This document shows, one piece after another, positions 1 through 10,190 of a DNA stretch of 64,000 bases. The stretch is from positions 2,356,001-2,420,000 of the forward strand of contig JAVHKY010000034.1 in assembly GCA_035079385.1 (NCBI GenBank), written 5' to 3'. The stretch's first letter is position 1. Each line of letters begins with the position of its first letter. The notes under the pieces are model-generated. The model made no database searches, was not told the DNA's origin, and saw only the letters and a program-made list of their open reading frames with translations. A program made the translations under genes and the position numbers. The DNA comes from Aspidiotus rigidus (taxonomy: Eukaryota; Arthropoda; Insecta; Hemiptera; Diaspididae).

Positions 1-459
1 GGCAAATATATGAAAATACAAATATTTCAATGCTGACTAACCATTATTTTTCCTGTAGGCAAAAATGTGATACTCACGGGGAGGATGTCCAACTATTCAT
101 CCTCCTTCACCTTTGGCCACACCACTATTCCTAGAGACGAGTTACTTGATCGTAATGAGGGGAAAAGAATTGCTTTGTCTTAAAGAGAGATGAGGAAAAA
201 ATCACTGCGTGGAGATATAGAATTTTCAAATCAGATGATCCTTGGTTATCCACGTTGGAATGCCATCTCTTTGCACAATCATAAGATCTTCGAACTCAAT
301 TTTAAATTTCCTCACCTGAAGACAACACCTTCATTACTCATACTACAGAATTCAGTTCAGGTACATTACCATCAACGAATTCAAATCCAATAACGGAACT
401 GCTTACGCATATTTCATTAACGAGACGCTAAAAAAGAAGAACAACCTCCATTTGGACCA

Positions 460-925
460 AGCTTACGATGTCAACACGCATCCTAATAAACTCTCAGACA
501 GGTTCTAGGCCATATCAGCGTCTCTGATAATAATGAAGTCAATCAAGCAGCAAAACAAGTTACCAATGATAGAATCCGATCTCCCGGTTCCAGACCACAA
601 ACAACTTGACCGCAAACTCATCTCGAAAACATGGAATTCACACTGGTCAAATCAATCCTCCAATAAACTACTCCAAATCAAGCTAACCTCTCTGTCTTTC
701 TCTGGTCTTCCTTCATCAAAAGCTCCAGATGCGAAGTGGTAATTCTTTCTCGCAAGACGTATCACTCACCCCAACCTTTCTTAAAGAGCCTCATCAATCC
801 CTCCAACGTACCGCCAGCGTCACAATTGAGGTCTTTCGTTGAACACACCTTCACCTGTTCCCAACTCCTCCCCATTCGAATCTCCAAAGACATCCAACAT
901 CATCAGCTTGAGAATGTAGCAAAAT
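460..925 (+). pseudogene. LINE relic, RNase H tail and C-terminal region
   Basis: Decayed C-terminal part of an I/Jockey-type non-LTR retrotransposon polyprotein. One frame reads LGHISVSDN, then LPVPDHKQLDRKLISKTW and HWSNQSSNKLLQIK, the usual end of the LINE RNase H domain and the segment after it. A second frame then gives EVVILSRKTYHS and PASQLRSFVEHTFTCS, matching the LINE C-terminal pattern (basic stretch, GHxxLTHxF, then xVEHIxxxCP) with the usual zinc-binding cysteines mostly lost. The frame changes between the halves and there are stops, so it is not functional. A poly(A) tract follows about 30 bases later, as expected for a LINE 3' end. Clade is uncertain; the LINE nature is fairly clear from the order of motifs. 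Confidence 0.6.
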
Positions 926-958
926 AGAAACTAAGTAGAGGTTCATTTGAACTGGATT

Positions 959-977
959 AAAAAAAAAAAAAAAAAAA
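959..977 (+). repeat. poly(A) tract, LINE tail
   Basis: An uninterrupted run of about 19 A residues that closes the LINE relic to its left. The sequence character changes directly afterwards. Confidence 0.8.
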
Positions 978-1502
978 GGTAAATCGCCAGCGGAATGTGC
1001 AAAATCCAATCGGGGATAAATAACTGGCCCAGTAAAATTGAATTTTCAGCAGTAAATCAGGCGTAGGTAAAAAAGGGCTTGTGATCGGTAATTTAGAAGC
1101 AAACGCACAGTAATTTGCAGGCAGTAAAGAAATCTTTATAAGCAGTAAACGAAATTTGTATGAGCAGTAAATGAAATTTGTATGAGCAGTGGGAGGACAT
1201 TTTTGCTTGTACTTTGAAGAAAATTCTCATTATACATGAATTATTATACAGATTCGATATCTACGCTCATATCTTTCCTACCTCTACAATAAGAAAACCC
1301 TTTTAAGTTCTGTAGTATACTGATTATTTCGGCACATGAAATGACATGACCCCGGTGTGTAGAAGTCATGTTATTGCCACTTCATGTAGTATGTTTCTGA
1401 TGGCTGCACAGCGTTCTATGGTTCTGTACTTCTGAACGAATGAAATACTCAAAATAGTAAACCGAGGAGTAAACTAAACAAAGCCACAGAAATACGATTA
1501 CA

Positions 1503-1542
1503 CACTGGAGCGCTTTCGATTAATAAACCATTGTCAACAGTG
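1503..1542 (-). ncRNA. hammerhead-like motif, PLE A left arm
   Basis: Mirror copy, by the palindrome, of the structure at 3,215-3,254. Same helices and same core; see that entry. Confidence 0.5.
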
Positions 1543-1595
1543 ACATGAAAGCAACTGAAACCAATTACCGCTAGGAAGGAGAACATCCGACGAGA

Positions 1596-2225
1596 TCATG
1601 ACTGAACCAGCGAGTCATCACGATGTGAATCATACTCATAAACTAATTCAATCAATCCCTCATCAGGTATGTGCCTGTTTAGCACATTTAGGCTGTCGTT
1701 ATTAAGGTGCCGAATAATTTCAATGTGCTCAAGCGCCGTTCGTTTGAAGTACGAGTTCTCTCTGTGGAGGAGGGTCTCGGACCCCTCTTTATAGCAGTGA
1801 CCACTGGTAATGAGATGGTCCGCAAAAGCCGACTCCCCCAATTTCTTTTTCTCCCAAGCTTTCTTATGCTCGTCAATTCTAATTTTAAGTTGACGGCCAG
1901 TCTCGCCTATGTATATCCCTTTACAATCATTACAATTCACCTTGTAGACACCACTTTTTTCGAACAATGGGATAGGGTCCTTCAATTTGACAAAAAGACT
2001 TTTTACAGTATTAAGGTTATAATAAGCTGGTCGGAACCCAAACGGGCGGAGTACGCTACCTAATTTAGAAGAAAACTTCCCCAAGAAGGGGAGCCTTATC
2101 CAACGCTTCCTACTCTCCAATGTCGGATTGCGGGGGAGGGAGGTAGTGGAGTCCAGGCATTTCCGAGTCAACTTCCTCCGGACCATGAGGTCAATGTCTA
2201 TGCTCACCTCATTCACTCTGGCCAA
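1596..2225 (-). pseudogene. PLE A antisense endonuclease ORF (GIY-YIG)
   Basis: Open for 209 codons on the minus strand and identical, but for one residue, to the last two thirds of the sense ORF at 2,226-3,161. It begins at a Met that is internal to the normal protein (MARVNEVSIDIDLMVRR), so the start is an accident of truncation. It contains the GVYKVNCNDC and GIYIGETGRQ motifs of the GIY-YIG nuclease and ends in SHRDDSLVQS. No reverse transcriptase is attached, so it is best seen as a dead fragment. Confidence 0.8.
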
Positions 2226-3161
2226 ATGCTTTCCAGAGATCTCCTTTTGATGTTTCTTAAGTATATCAATAATCAGTATCCTTCCATCAAATTCACATTG
2301 GAAGTGGGCGGTTCATCTATTAATTTTTTGGACCTCACGATCTCCAATAGAGACGGTGTCCATGAACTCGCCATCTATAGGAAAGTTACATCGACCGATA
2401 CTACTGTCCACGGCAGATCATTCTGCCCTGTCGCCCATAAATCCGCTGCATTCAATAGCTTTGTCCACCGGATGACCAGTATTCCGCTTGGTCAGACCGC
2501 CTTTCAAAGGGAGCTATCGACTATAAAGCATTTGGCCAGAGTGAATGAGGTGAGCATAGACATTGACCTCATGGTCCGGAGGAAGTTGACTCGGAAATGC
2601 CTGGACTCCACTACCTCCCTCCCCCGCAATCCGACATTGGAGAGTAGGAAGCGTTGGATAAGGCTCCCCTTCTTGGGGAAGTTTTCTTCTAAATTAGGTA
2701 GCGTACTCCGCCCGTTTGGGTTCCGACCAGCTTATTATAACCTTAATACTGTAAAAAGTCTTTTTGTCAAATTGAAGGACCCTATCCCATTGCTCGAAAA
2801 AAGTGGTGTCTACAAGGTGAATTGTAATGATTGTAAAGGGATATACATAGGCGAGACTGGCCGTCAACTTAAAATTAGAATTGACGAGCATAAGAAAGCT
2901 TGGGAGAAAAAGAAATTGGGGGAGTCGGCTTTTGCGGACCATCTCATTACCAGTGGTCACTGCTATAAAGAGGGGTCCGAGACCCTCCTCCACAGAGAGA
3001 ACTCGTACTTCAAACGAACGGCGCTTGAGCACATTGAAATTATTCGGCACCTTAATAACGACAGCCTAAATGTGCTAAACAGGCACATACCTGATGAGGG
3101 ATTGATTGAATTAGTTTATGAGTATGATTCACATCGTGATGACTCGCTGGTTCAGTCATGA
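2226..3161 (+). CDS. PLE A: RT C-terminal tail plus GIY-YIG endonuclease
   Basis: A 311-codon open frame holding the end of a Penelope-type polyprotein. Residues about 10-60 (KYINNQYPSIKFTLEVGGSS, NFLDLTI) are the region just after the RT YVDD motif. The middle (LARVNEVSIDIDLMVRRKLT) is the linker shared by all copies here. Residues about 195-250 form the GIY-YIG nuclease: GVYKVNCNDC (Cys pair), GIYIGETGRQ, then an Arg and an EH pair. It ends with RHIPDEGLIELVYEYDS and LVQS. In PLEs this nuclease nicks the target for reverse transcription. The first codons fall at the junction with the inverted copy, so the start is not natural and the RT palm is missing. Uninterrupted, hence probably a young insertion. 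Confidence 0.85.
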   Translation: MLSRDLLLMFLKYINNQYPSIKFTLEVGGSSINFLDLTISNRDGVHELAIYRKVTSTDTTVHGRSFCPVAHKSAAFNSFVHRMTSIPLGQTAFQRELSTIKHLARVNEVSIDIDLMVRRKLTRKCLDSTTSLPRNPTLESRKRWIRLPFLGKFSSKLGSVLRPFGFRPAYYNLNTVKSLFVKLKDPIPLLEKSGVYKVNCNDCKGIYIGETGRQLKIRIDEHKKAWEKKKLGESAFADHLITSGHCYKEGSETLLHRENSYFKRTALEHIEIIRHLNNDSLNVLNRHIPDEGLIELVYEYDSHRDDSLVQS

Positions 3162-3325
3162 TCTCGTCGGATGTTCTCCTTCCTAGCGGTAATTGGTTTC
3201 AGTTGCTTTCATGTCACTGTTGACAATGGTTTATTAATCGAAAGCGCTCCAGTGTGTAATCGTATTTCTGTGGCTTTGTTTAGTTTACTCCTCGGTTTAC
3301 TATTTTGAGTATTTCATTCGTTCAG
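2525..3325 (+). repeat. right arm of PLE A inverted repeat
   Basis: Sense partner of the arm at 1,432-2,232. The sense copy continues 40 bases further (to 3,365) with the terminal ATG-led motif that the left arm lacks. Confidence 0.9.
3215..3254 (+). ncRNA. hammerhead-like ribozyme motif, PLE A right arm
   Basis: Helix I: CACTG (3,215-3,219) pairs with CAGTG (3,250-3,254). Core segment TTGACAA stands where CUGANGA is expected. Helix II is GGTT/AATC. GAA follows, then self-complementary AGCGCT as helix III, and a C at the cleavage position. The layout fits a type I hammerhead with very short helix III, as known in PLEs, but the core is degenerate, so activity is doubtful. Confidence 0.55.
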
Positions 3326-3326
3326 T

Positions 3327-3365
3327 ATGCTTGGCCATAACTTGCAGGACCGTATAAAATCTATG
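3327..3365 (+). other. conserved PLE terminal motif led by ATG
   Basis: Reads MLGHNLQDRIKSM and ends exactly at the target duplication, so it is the true end of PLE A. Related peptides occur at the ends of copies G (MSGRNLEERIVSF) and D (MSSRNTSDRVNSM). Confidence 0.6.
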
Positions 3366-3695
3366 TTCTGTACTTCCTCGAGTTCGTCTGCTTCAACTCT
3401 CACTACAGTTTCTCTAGGCACATTTCAATCGCAAAATGGAAACTGGCATTCATTTGAAGATTTCAAGAAACACTATTTTGCTGTGTGGGTTATTACAATA
3501 TACGACAATGATTTACCCCGTTCACACTGCACTTGCCCGCTCTTTTTAAAGCGAGGAAATTGTGAACATGTGTTAGGGATGCAAATTAGGTTGAAATTGG
3601 CGACACCACCTACTCAGGCTTCGACTGCACCAGTTGGTCAAAAAGGAAAACGAGGCAGACCCGTGCAGGCGAAAAAAGCTCTCCTGGTGCAATAG
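3366..3695 (+). pseudogene. SWIM zinc-finger fragment of a MULE transposase
   Basis: Reads SFEDFKKHYFAVWVITIYDN, then CTCPLFLKRGNCEHVLGM, a textbook CxCx(n)CxH SWIM finger, then a basic tail (GQKGKRGRPVQAKK). SWIM domains bind DNA or protein and sit at the C-terminus of many MULE transposases. The open frame is joined at its left to PLE A terminal sequence, so the ATG at 3,327 belongs to the PLE; the transposon part begins after the target duplication at 3,366. Upstream transposase sequence is missing. Could instead be a host SWIM-domain gene fragment, but the flanking opposed repeats favour a MULE. Confidence 0.65.
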
Positions 3696-3890
3696 CTTAC
3701 ATTTAACATTGTCTATATTGATTTACTTTTTTTTAAGTGACTGGAATTCATTTACTTCAAACCGTCGTTTTTTACTGTGCACTTGAAATTTTACTACTAA
3801 CATATAACAATTTTACTGATGAAGTTCATTTTTTACTGCGCTTTCCTATTTTCACTGTTCATTATAAAAATCAAGAGCTATACCTTCAAC

Positions 3891-6850
3891 AAAATAATTG
3901 TATAAGAATGAAAAAAGAAAGGGTGGAGTGCGACTTTGTTCATTGTACGCCAGTTCGTCGTGCCGTCCTACCATCAATAGGATTAAGGCGATTAGAGCGA
4001 AAAAAACACAATTAGTTCAGGAAGGGTCGCGATCTTCTGACCACTTCTTGACTACATCACAAGCTTTGTGCCGAAACTGGCCAACGGCAATTTCTCTCTG
4101 AATGCATGCTCACATTTGAGCACCGCGTTCATGTGTCTCCGCCCCCTCTCTTGGTGTCGTATAAATCTGGTATGAGAAAAATTTGAGCTATCAGCTTTTG
4201 TGGGGCGAACGAGCGTAGCGAGTTCGCCCCCTTTCTTGGTGTTGTATAAGAATAGTATGAGAAATATTTTGAGCTATCTCAGAGGTATAGATTTGCACGC
4301 ACACGCTTCGTCTCGGCGGGGGGAGGAGCTACTCGCGAATTTTCAAATAGGGATACGACGATGAGACAAAAGACATGAAACATATCAAAATGTTCACTCT
4401 TTCTCCGCACACAAATTCTGAATTCTAATTAGTTTCATGACTACATCGATTCACCATTTGATAGCTTATTTTCTCATTTGACTTGGGCTTTATGATGAAA
4501 CATCGTGGGCAGCCGAACATTTTGTATTGAACGATAAATTGTGTGAACCGAATTAGAAACAGGTGCTTGTTGGAAAATAAGGTAACTTGATCATTCCTGT
4601 TGGATGCATTAAATAAAAAAAAATTAGAAAGAAATTGACTATCGTATCTCATTTGCAGTATGAGATCTACTTCCCTCGAAAATTTACGCTGATCATAATT
4701 CAGTAAAAATTTTTCACTAGTACCCTGCGGCAACGATATTTATTAAACCAAATACAAGGTGGGCAATTTTATAATTTCGTCTTTCTTACCCGCTGAGATT
4801 TTTCTACCAGCGTCACAGCAACGACTTCTCCATTTACCACAACCCTAATTCGTTGTTGTTAATTACCCGTACTTAAAAAGATACTGCTAAACCACTTTTT
4901 CAACTAGTCATCCTGTCAACGCGCTAAATAATACTATTTAGTTAGGCGAAATAATAAATAAGCTAATTTGCTCGCGTGCATACGATTTTCGGTAGACGGT
5001 ATGTGGTTTTCCACCAGTGATATTTATTCATAGGTTTTCTATTCTCGATTAAAGCCAGAATAAATTTTCTTACGTGGTTCCTATCAAACGTAGGTTCTTA
5101 TGATGCTTTGAGAAATGGAAGCTCAAAATAAGTTCATATTTTACTTGTCGGAGAAGAAGACGGCAAGAAGTTTGATCAAGAGAGTGAGGATCAGAGAGTT
5201 TCCACGTGATTACCTTAAATTTTAACTCGTATAGTAAGAAAATTCTCATCCATTCTATCGGAGTATTAATCCGAAAAAAAATTTTCCTTCAATTCCCTGA
5301 TACACGTATTACAACAAACGCATCTTTCGTTCGTGAACGCTGTTTACAAGTCTAATTCTCTCATACACCTGTCTCGCGTACATTCTTCTATTCCGCCGCG
5401 TCCTATCCTCATTCCTTCATGACGTCACATCATTCATTATCCGTGAGTATCGGTCTTTACGATACGCGGAAAAATTATGCGTAATCCGCTGTCGGTGCTG
5501 CATCCCGCCTGTATCATGATTGTATATCCGAGACCAATGGCAATAGCACCGGTGATATAGCGCGCTGCAATAGTAAAATGCGGCGGCATTTCTTCTTTGC
5601 TGTCGCTTCTGCATTTGACATACTGCGATGACACAAAGAAGGTTTGAAGTCGTGACATTACAACGAATTATATATTTATTTTAAATTTTCATTACTTTCA
5701 AGTTACGCGCATAAACTGATTTTACATATAAGAGAGATAGACTCCTCGAGTATATACGGCCTATAGAATAGGTAGAGAACTCTTCAATCTCATTATGTAA
5801 AATAGTTGGACTTTTCACGACAATAGCAAAGAGAGAAGAAAAAAAAAATACAGCGAAGAACTGCGGCAAAGGCATAATGGCGTCTCAAACAGAAGGACAG
5901 AAATATAGTAGATGTCGAATGGTGTGACTCCACGTACGCTTATTAAAAATAGATAAAGACGGATGCTCGATTATTGCATGCATGAGCCATTGAAAACTCA
6001 GTCATTGCGATACTTAGTTCATTTTTTCAAAATTAAGTTTATTTTCAGATCATTTTTGACCATTAGTCTATGTGCTGAAGAAAAATAACTTGGATCATAA
6101 GTAGCACCGAAATATTGCTGATTATAACATCCAGGGTTCTGCGAGGCTGATCAATTCTACATCCTGAGTCCTTATAATTTCGACAGTAGCACATGAGAGA
6201 AGAAGAGGTCAAGACACAAATACAAGAGTTTCTTTGATAGTTCCTCCTACTGACCTCCTTCCATAAGCGTAGTGCTTTTCCTGCGCATCTAATTACAAAA
6301 AGTATACGTGCATTGCTGGATTCATAAAACTGGTATAAAAATTTTGTAATGGTTATTTGCTTCTTGAATGATCACTGATTTGCTACCTTGTTGTGATGCA
6401 GATGCGATTTTTAGAAGAAATTTTCTTTGCTTCAGTGAAAAGGAAATCAAAGCGGCGAGGTAATAGTGTCCACTCTCAAACACTTTTGCAAGCTATAATC
6501 TCCAAGTCTGAACTATTTTCAACAAGTTCTCTGCCCATTAGGTAGTCTTGTTCGATCCAATAACCCTTTTGTTGGATTCAGATCCCGAGTATCACAACTG
6601 AAGAGTACAGAAGAGGAAGGAGGAATATCTGAACGAAACGAGCTGGAGAACCGGTTTCTTCTTCGGGATGCAATTTCGTTCAGACATTCTCCCTTCAACT
6701 GCGCCTACTTTTAAAGTCAGTACATGGGAGTCAGCCATTAAAAAAGTTCACATTCATCTTTTGATACACACGGAAAGAGGTCCAACACTTTTGACATGTT
6801 CCATGTCTTTTCTCTCGCTGGACCCCGATTTTGAAACTCGCGAGTACACC
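3891..6850. other. no recognisable gene; one dispersed repeat
   Basis: Between about 4,140 and 4,300 lies an antisense member of a repeat seen again at 7,085-7,700. It includes the inverted repeat GGGGCGAAC ... GTTCGCCCC at about 4,201-4,229. The rest has only short open frames with no family resemblance I can support. Confidence 0.5.
4140..4300 (-). repeat. dispersed repeat with GGGGCGAAC palindrome
   Basis: Contains two tandem, imperfect copies of a unit with CTTGGTGTCGTATAA and TATGAGAAA, separated by GGGGCGAACGAGCG/TAGCGAGTTCGCCCC. The same phrases on the opposite strand occur at 7,190-7,400 and 7,620-7,700. Confidence 0.55.
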
Positions 6851-6854
6851 TCGC

Positions 6855-7075
6855 GTAATAATAATAAATAATTGAATAATTAAATAATTAAATAAATAAA
6901 TGAAGAAATAATTAATATAATTAATAATTAGAAAATCTCTACCCCTTGGGTGATTCAGAAATTCGCGAGTACACCCCGCGTAATAATAATAAATAATTAA
7001 TTCAATAATAATGAAATAAATAAATAATTGAATAATTAAATAATTAAATAATTAATATAATTATTAATTAGAAAA
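6855..7075. repeat. AT-rich simple repeats (AATA/AATT units)
   Basis: Blocks of AATAATAATAAATAA and TTGAATAATTAAATAA units. The phrase TTCGCGAGTACACC..CGCGTAATAATAATAAATAATT occurs twice in imperfect form (about 6,835 and 6,963), so the block itself is duplicated. Confidence 0.75.
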
Positions 7076-7084
7076 TTTTCTAAG

Positions 7085-7428
7085 TCCCTCTTCCTATCAT
7101 ATAAGGCTGGATAGTCGAAATTTTTCCAAGTCCCCTAGACTTGAATTGTCTCATACCATTCCAATACAACAGCGAGACAGGGGGCGAACGAGCGGAGCGA
7201 GTTCGCGCTATACCTCATATTTCTCATAGAAGACTTGAATTTTCTCATACCATTCCAATACAACAGCGAGATCGCTCGTTCGCCCCACGAAAGTTGATAC
7301 CTCAAAATATAGAACGCCCACAATTACCTCAAAATATTTCTCATACAAGACTTATACGACGCCAAGATAGGTAAAGGGGTAAACGAATAATATCTCACGA
7401 ACACTTGACCTAGTACAAGAATTAATAA

Positions 7429-7483
<55 letters not shown>

Positions 7484-7700
7484 GTAAATAAATAAATAAT
7501 ATTAAATAATTAAATAATTAAATAAATAAAGGCTGGATAGTCGAAATTTTTCCAAGTCCCCTAGACTTGAATTGTCACATACCATTCCAATACAACAGCG
7601 AGTTCGCGCTACCTCGTATTTCTCATGGAAGACTTATACGACGCCAAGATAGGTAAAGGGGTAAACGAATAATATCTCACGAACACTTGACCTAGTAGAA
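7085..7700 (+). repeat. duplicated dispersed repeat around an (AATA)n tract
   Basis: The phrase GGCTGGATAGTCGAAATTTT with its downstream sequence occurs at about 7,106 and 7,530. GACTTATACGACGCCAAGAT followed by a shared tail of about 50 bases occurs at about 7,350 and 7,630. A (TAAA)n tract at 7,423-7,500 separates the copies. A local duplication of a repeat also present at 4,140-4,300 and, in part, at 36,600-36,700. Confidence 0.65.
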
Positions 7701-7988
7701 GCCTAGACTGACATATTTCAAGATGACTGATAAAATATAAAAGACATGGAACATGATTTTCATTTATTTGGCTATACCAGAAAATTTTTTTTGTCACTGT
7801 GACAGGGGCGGATTTATAGAGTTTTTTTGGGATGGGAACATTAGAGATTCAAAGTAATCTTTTTCGAGATGACGCATAGCAGAGACAATTAAAGAAAGTG
7901 ATATACTGGTAAAAATCAAATTCAGGCCTGCAAAATCTAGGATTGGTAAATCAGTTCAATTTGAATTAATATTCTGATGAAAATACTA

Positions 7989-8938
7989 TCTAATATATAA
8001 AGCAGAAAGTTTGTCTGTCGTCCTGTCCGTTTATAACTCGAGAACTACTGGGCCGATCGCATTCAAACTTTCAGGATATATTGTCCTCATCCCAGAGCAG
8101 CACATAGACTCATAAAAATAAAAATTTGACGGGGAGGTGCTGAGTAATTTCAAAAAAGGGCGAAAACAATGACTTTTTTCAATATAAAAAAACGTGGTGG
8201 TGTAGCTTGCCATGTACGTTAGACCTACGCGCGTTGAGTGGTGCAGTTTTGAGAATTGAATTATTGTGATAACTCGAGTATAACTCATTTTTATGAAAAA
8301 TTGAAGAGAACAAAAATTGTAGCCCCTGTAATTTCCTTTCGAATGAGCCCGGTTCCAGATTTTTAGGAGGAAATTTTGTGACTACAGTATTCGCTGTACT
8401 TCCATACTAAGCAAGTTATTTTATTCACAGTTTTAAAAACACCTACATAAAGGATTTTACATCCGGTATCTCATACAAGAACCAATGTCTAGACACGGTG
8501 CGCACTGCGTATGGGCTAGCGGAAATTACCCTTTTTTTTACCTGTTGTCCGTGTGTTTTCTTAGGGACTGGCAAAATGTCAATGGATTTGTCTGTATTCT
8601 GCTGCGATGAATACAGGCTTCACGCGTTAAGTCAGCTCTCAAGTGAATTAGTGTGTAAAAAATTTAATTTGGTGATTTTATTTTTGTGCGACTCGGAACT
8701 TTGATATATTTTTATAAGTACAGTCGCAGTTTTTGGTGTCTATTTTCTTATTTTTGAACTGAATAGTTGTGAATTTTGCAAAACTCTTTCCACTGTTTCT
8801 TTTTTAAAAATTCATCTGAATTCCAAGATACCTACAAAACACACATACCTACAAGATACAGATACCTATAAAACACAGATATCTACTCAACACACAGCTA
8901 GCGGTCAGGCACGCCGGAGGCGCGTCGCCAACCGCTAG
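7989..8938 (+). mobile_element. non-autonomous Helitron copy 1
   Basis: Starts TCTAATATATAAAGC after a host A and ends CCGCTAG before a host T, the A|TC...CTAG|T signature of Helitrons. About 40 bases before the end is a GC-rich palindrome that includes CTAGCGGT and ACCGCTAG. No Rep/helicase ORF. The open frame at 8,498-8,704 is shared, on the opposite strand, with the copy at 16,362-17,595, so it is element-borne. Confidence 0.8.
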
Positions 8939-8940
8939 TA

Positions 8941-9907
8941 TCTAATATATAAAGCAGAAAGTTTGTCTGTCTGTCCGTCCTCCTGTCCGTTTATAACTCG
9001 AGAACTACTGGGCCGATCGCTTTCAAACTTTCAGGATATATTGTCCTCATCCCAGAGCAGCACATAGACTCATAAAAATAAAAATTTGACGGGGAGGTGC
9101 TGAGTAATTTCAAAAAAGGGCGAAAACAATGACTTTTTTCAATACCTATAAAAAAAAACGTGGTGGTGTAGCTTGCCATCGAACGCGTTGTTCCAACGTT
9201 ACCGTTCAAAGGCGTTGAGCGGCGCAGTTATAAAAATTAAGTTATGGTGATAACTCGAGTTTTACTCATTTTTATGAAAAATTGAAGAGAACAAAAATTG
9301 TTGCCCCTTTAATTTCCTTTCGAATGAGCCCAATTCCAGTTTTTTAGGAGGAAATTTTGGAACTATTGGTATTTTGACTGATGCGTATTCAAGATCATTG
9401 TGTTTACAGAGAGAGAGCATTTAAACCGGTTGCTCTGGATGAATCTACAGAGACTATTCGAGTTTTACGTATCCAATTTTCGATTTTGAAAGGAGACGTT
9501 TATGTAAAATAATTTCTTGAAAATTTGCTCTTCTTTTGTGACGAGTAACTATACATTAGGTAAATATCGTCGTCAGAGTTTGAAACTACCTAAGAAAAGG
9601 TACTGGGTTCGAGAAAGAATTAAGAAAATTACATCCGGTTTCTCATATAGGAAACGACTGAGTTCGTCTCATGCCTCTGCACAGACTGATGTAATGCTTC
9701 GGGGATATGGCAGGCTTTTTACCTACTGTCCATCTATTTCCTTAATCATTGCGACGGTTCATGAATTAGTCCGTTTTTTGCTGCAATACAGCCCTTACCT
9801 GTCAACTCAGCTCTTACCGTTAAAATCGAAATATTTACAAAACACTGATATCTACTCAACACACAGCTGGCGGTCAGGCGCGCCGGAGGCGCGCTGCCAA
9901 CCGCTAG
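8941..9907 (+). mobile_element. non-autonomous Helitron copy 2, tandem
   Basis: Same 5' end as copy 1, starting after the dinucleotide TA that follows copy 1's CTAG, and ending CCGCTAG|T. The first 240 bases are near-identical to copy 1; the interior differs. No transposase. Confidence 0.8.
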
Positions 9908-9968
9908 TTACATATAATATGTACGTAATGATAAAATAATTACAGATAATGGGACAAATCTTCAACTT

Positions 9969-10190
9969 TCATCTATGACACCATTTTTCGAGTATAGATG
10001 ATTTTGAAAATCTTTCAACAATATTTTCCGGGTGGTGGATGTGCATTAATGCTAAGCCTACCAAGCGACTTTCTAGCATTCTGGAACACAACCCGGCCTT
10101 TATTCTCCGGAGTGAAGAAAATGATCTCTCTGCCGAAGCGTTAGTCACTGGGTAGGTAGCTAGAATGTGCAGCAAACGATGTCAATGTCA
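9969..10190 (-). pseudogene. hAT transposase C-terminal dimerisation fragment
   Basis: The minus strand reads ILATYPVTNASAERSFSSLR, then RIKAGLCSRMLESRLVGLAL and MHIHHPENIVERF. This is the hAT C-terminal dimerisation signature (LPVTNASAERSFSxLRRIK ... RLxGLALLxIH). Upstream codons do not continue the family, and the zinc finger and DDE core are absent, so it is a tail fragment. It lies just beyond the tandem Helitrons. Confidence 0.8.

Larger units (their letters stand above)
1432..2232 (-). repeat. left arm of PLE A inverted repeat
   Basis: Pairs with 2,525-3,325 (coordinates sum to 4,757). In the stretches compared the arms are identical except for one C/T difference near 1,965/2,792, which changes a Leu to Phe in the antisense copy. 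Near-identity implies a single recent event. Confidence 0.9.
1432..3365. mobile_element. Penelope-like element A with inverted 5' copy
   Basis: A composite of two 5'-truncated PLE copies joined head to head. An antisense piece (1,432-2,232) and a sense piece (about 2,237-3,365) share 801-bp arms, with 292 bp of sense-only sequence between the arms. Both carry the GIY-YIG endonuclease region. The unit is flanked by the 11-bp direct repeat TTCTGTACTTC (1,422-1,432 and 3,366-3,376), possibly extended by CTATG, which I read as the target-site duplication. This is the arrangement described for Penelope: a truncated inverted copy attached to the 5' side of a sense copy. The reverse transcriptase catalytic region is absent. 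Confidence 0.85.
978..3890. mobile_element. MULE-like DNA transposon relic, split by PLE A
   Basis: The left flank (about 1,030-1,190) carries at least five direct copies of CAGTAAA and variants. The right flank (about 3,765-3,860) carries the reverse complement TTTACTG at least three times. Such opposed subterminal repeats are typical of DNA transposon ends. Between them lies a SWIM zinc finger, a domain common at the C-terminus of MULE (Mutator-like) transposases. I infer one MULE relic into which PLE A inserted, because the SWIM reading frame resumes right after the PLE target duplication. No DDE core of the transposase was recognised, so the copy is non-autonomous. Exact outer ends and target duplication were not found. 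Confidence 0.5.

Noticed and set aside
1707..2063. 118-codon plus-strand frame, also found inverted at 2,694-3,050
   Set aside because: Antisense shadow of the GIY-YIG coding sequence; duplicated only because the PLE is palindromic.
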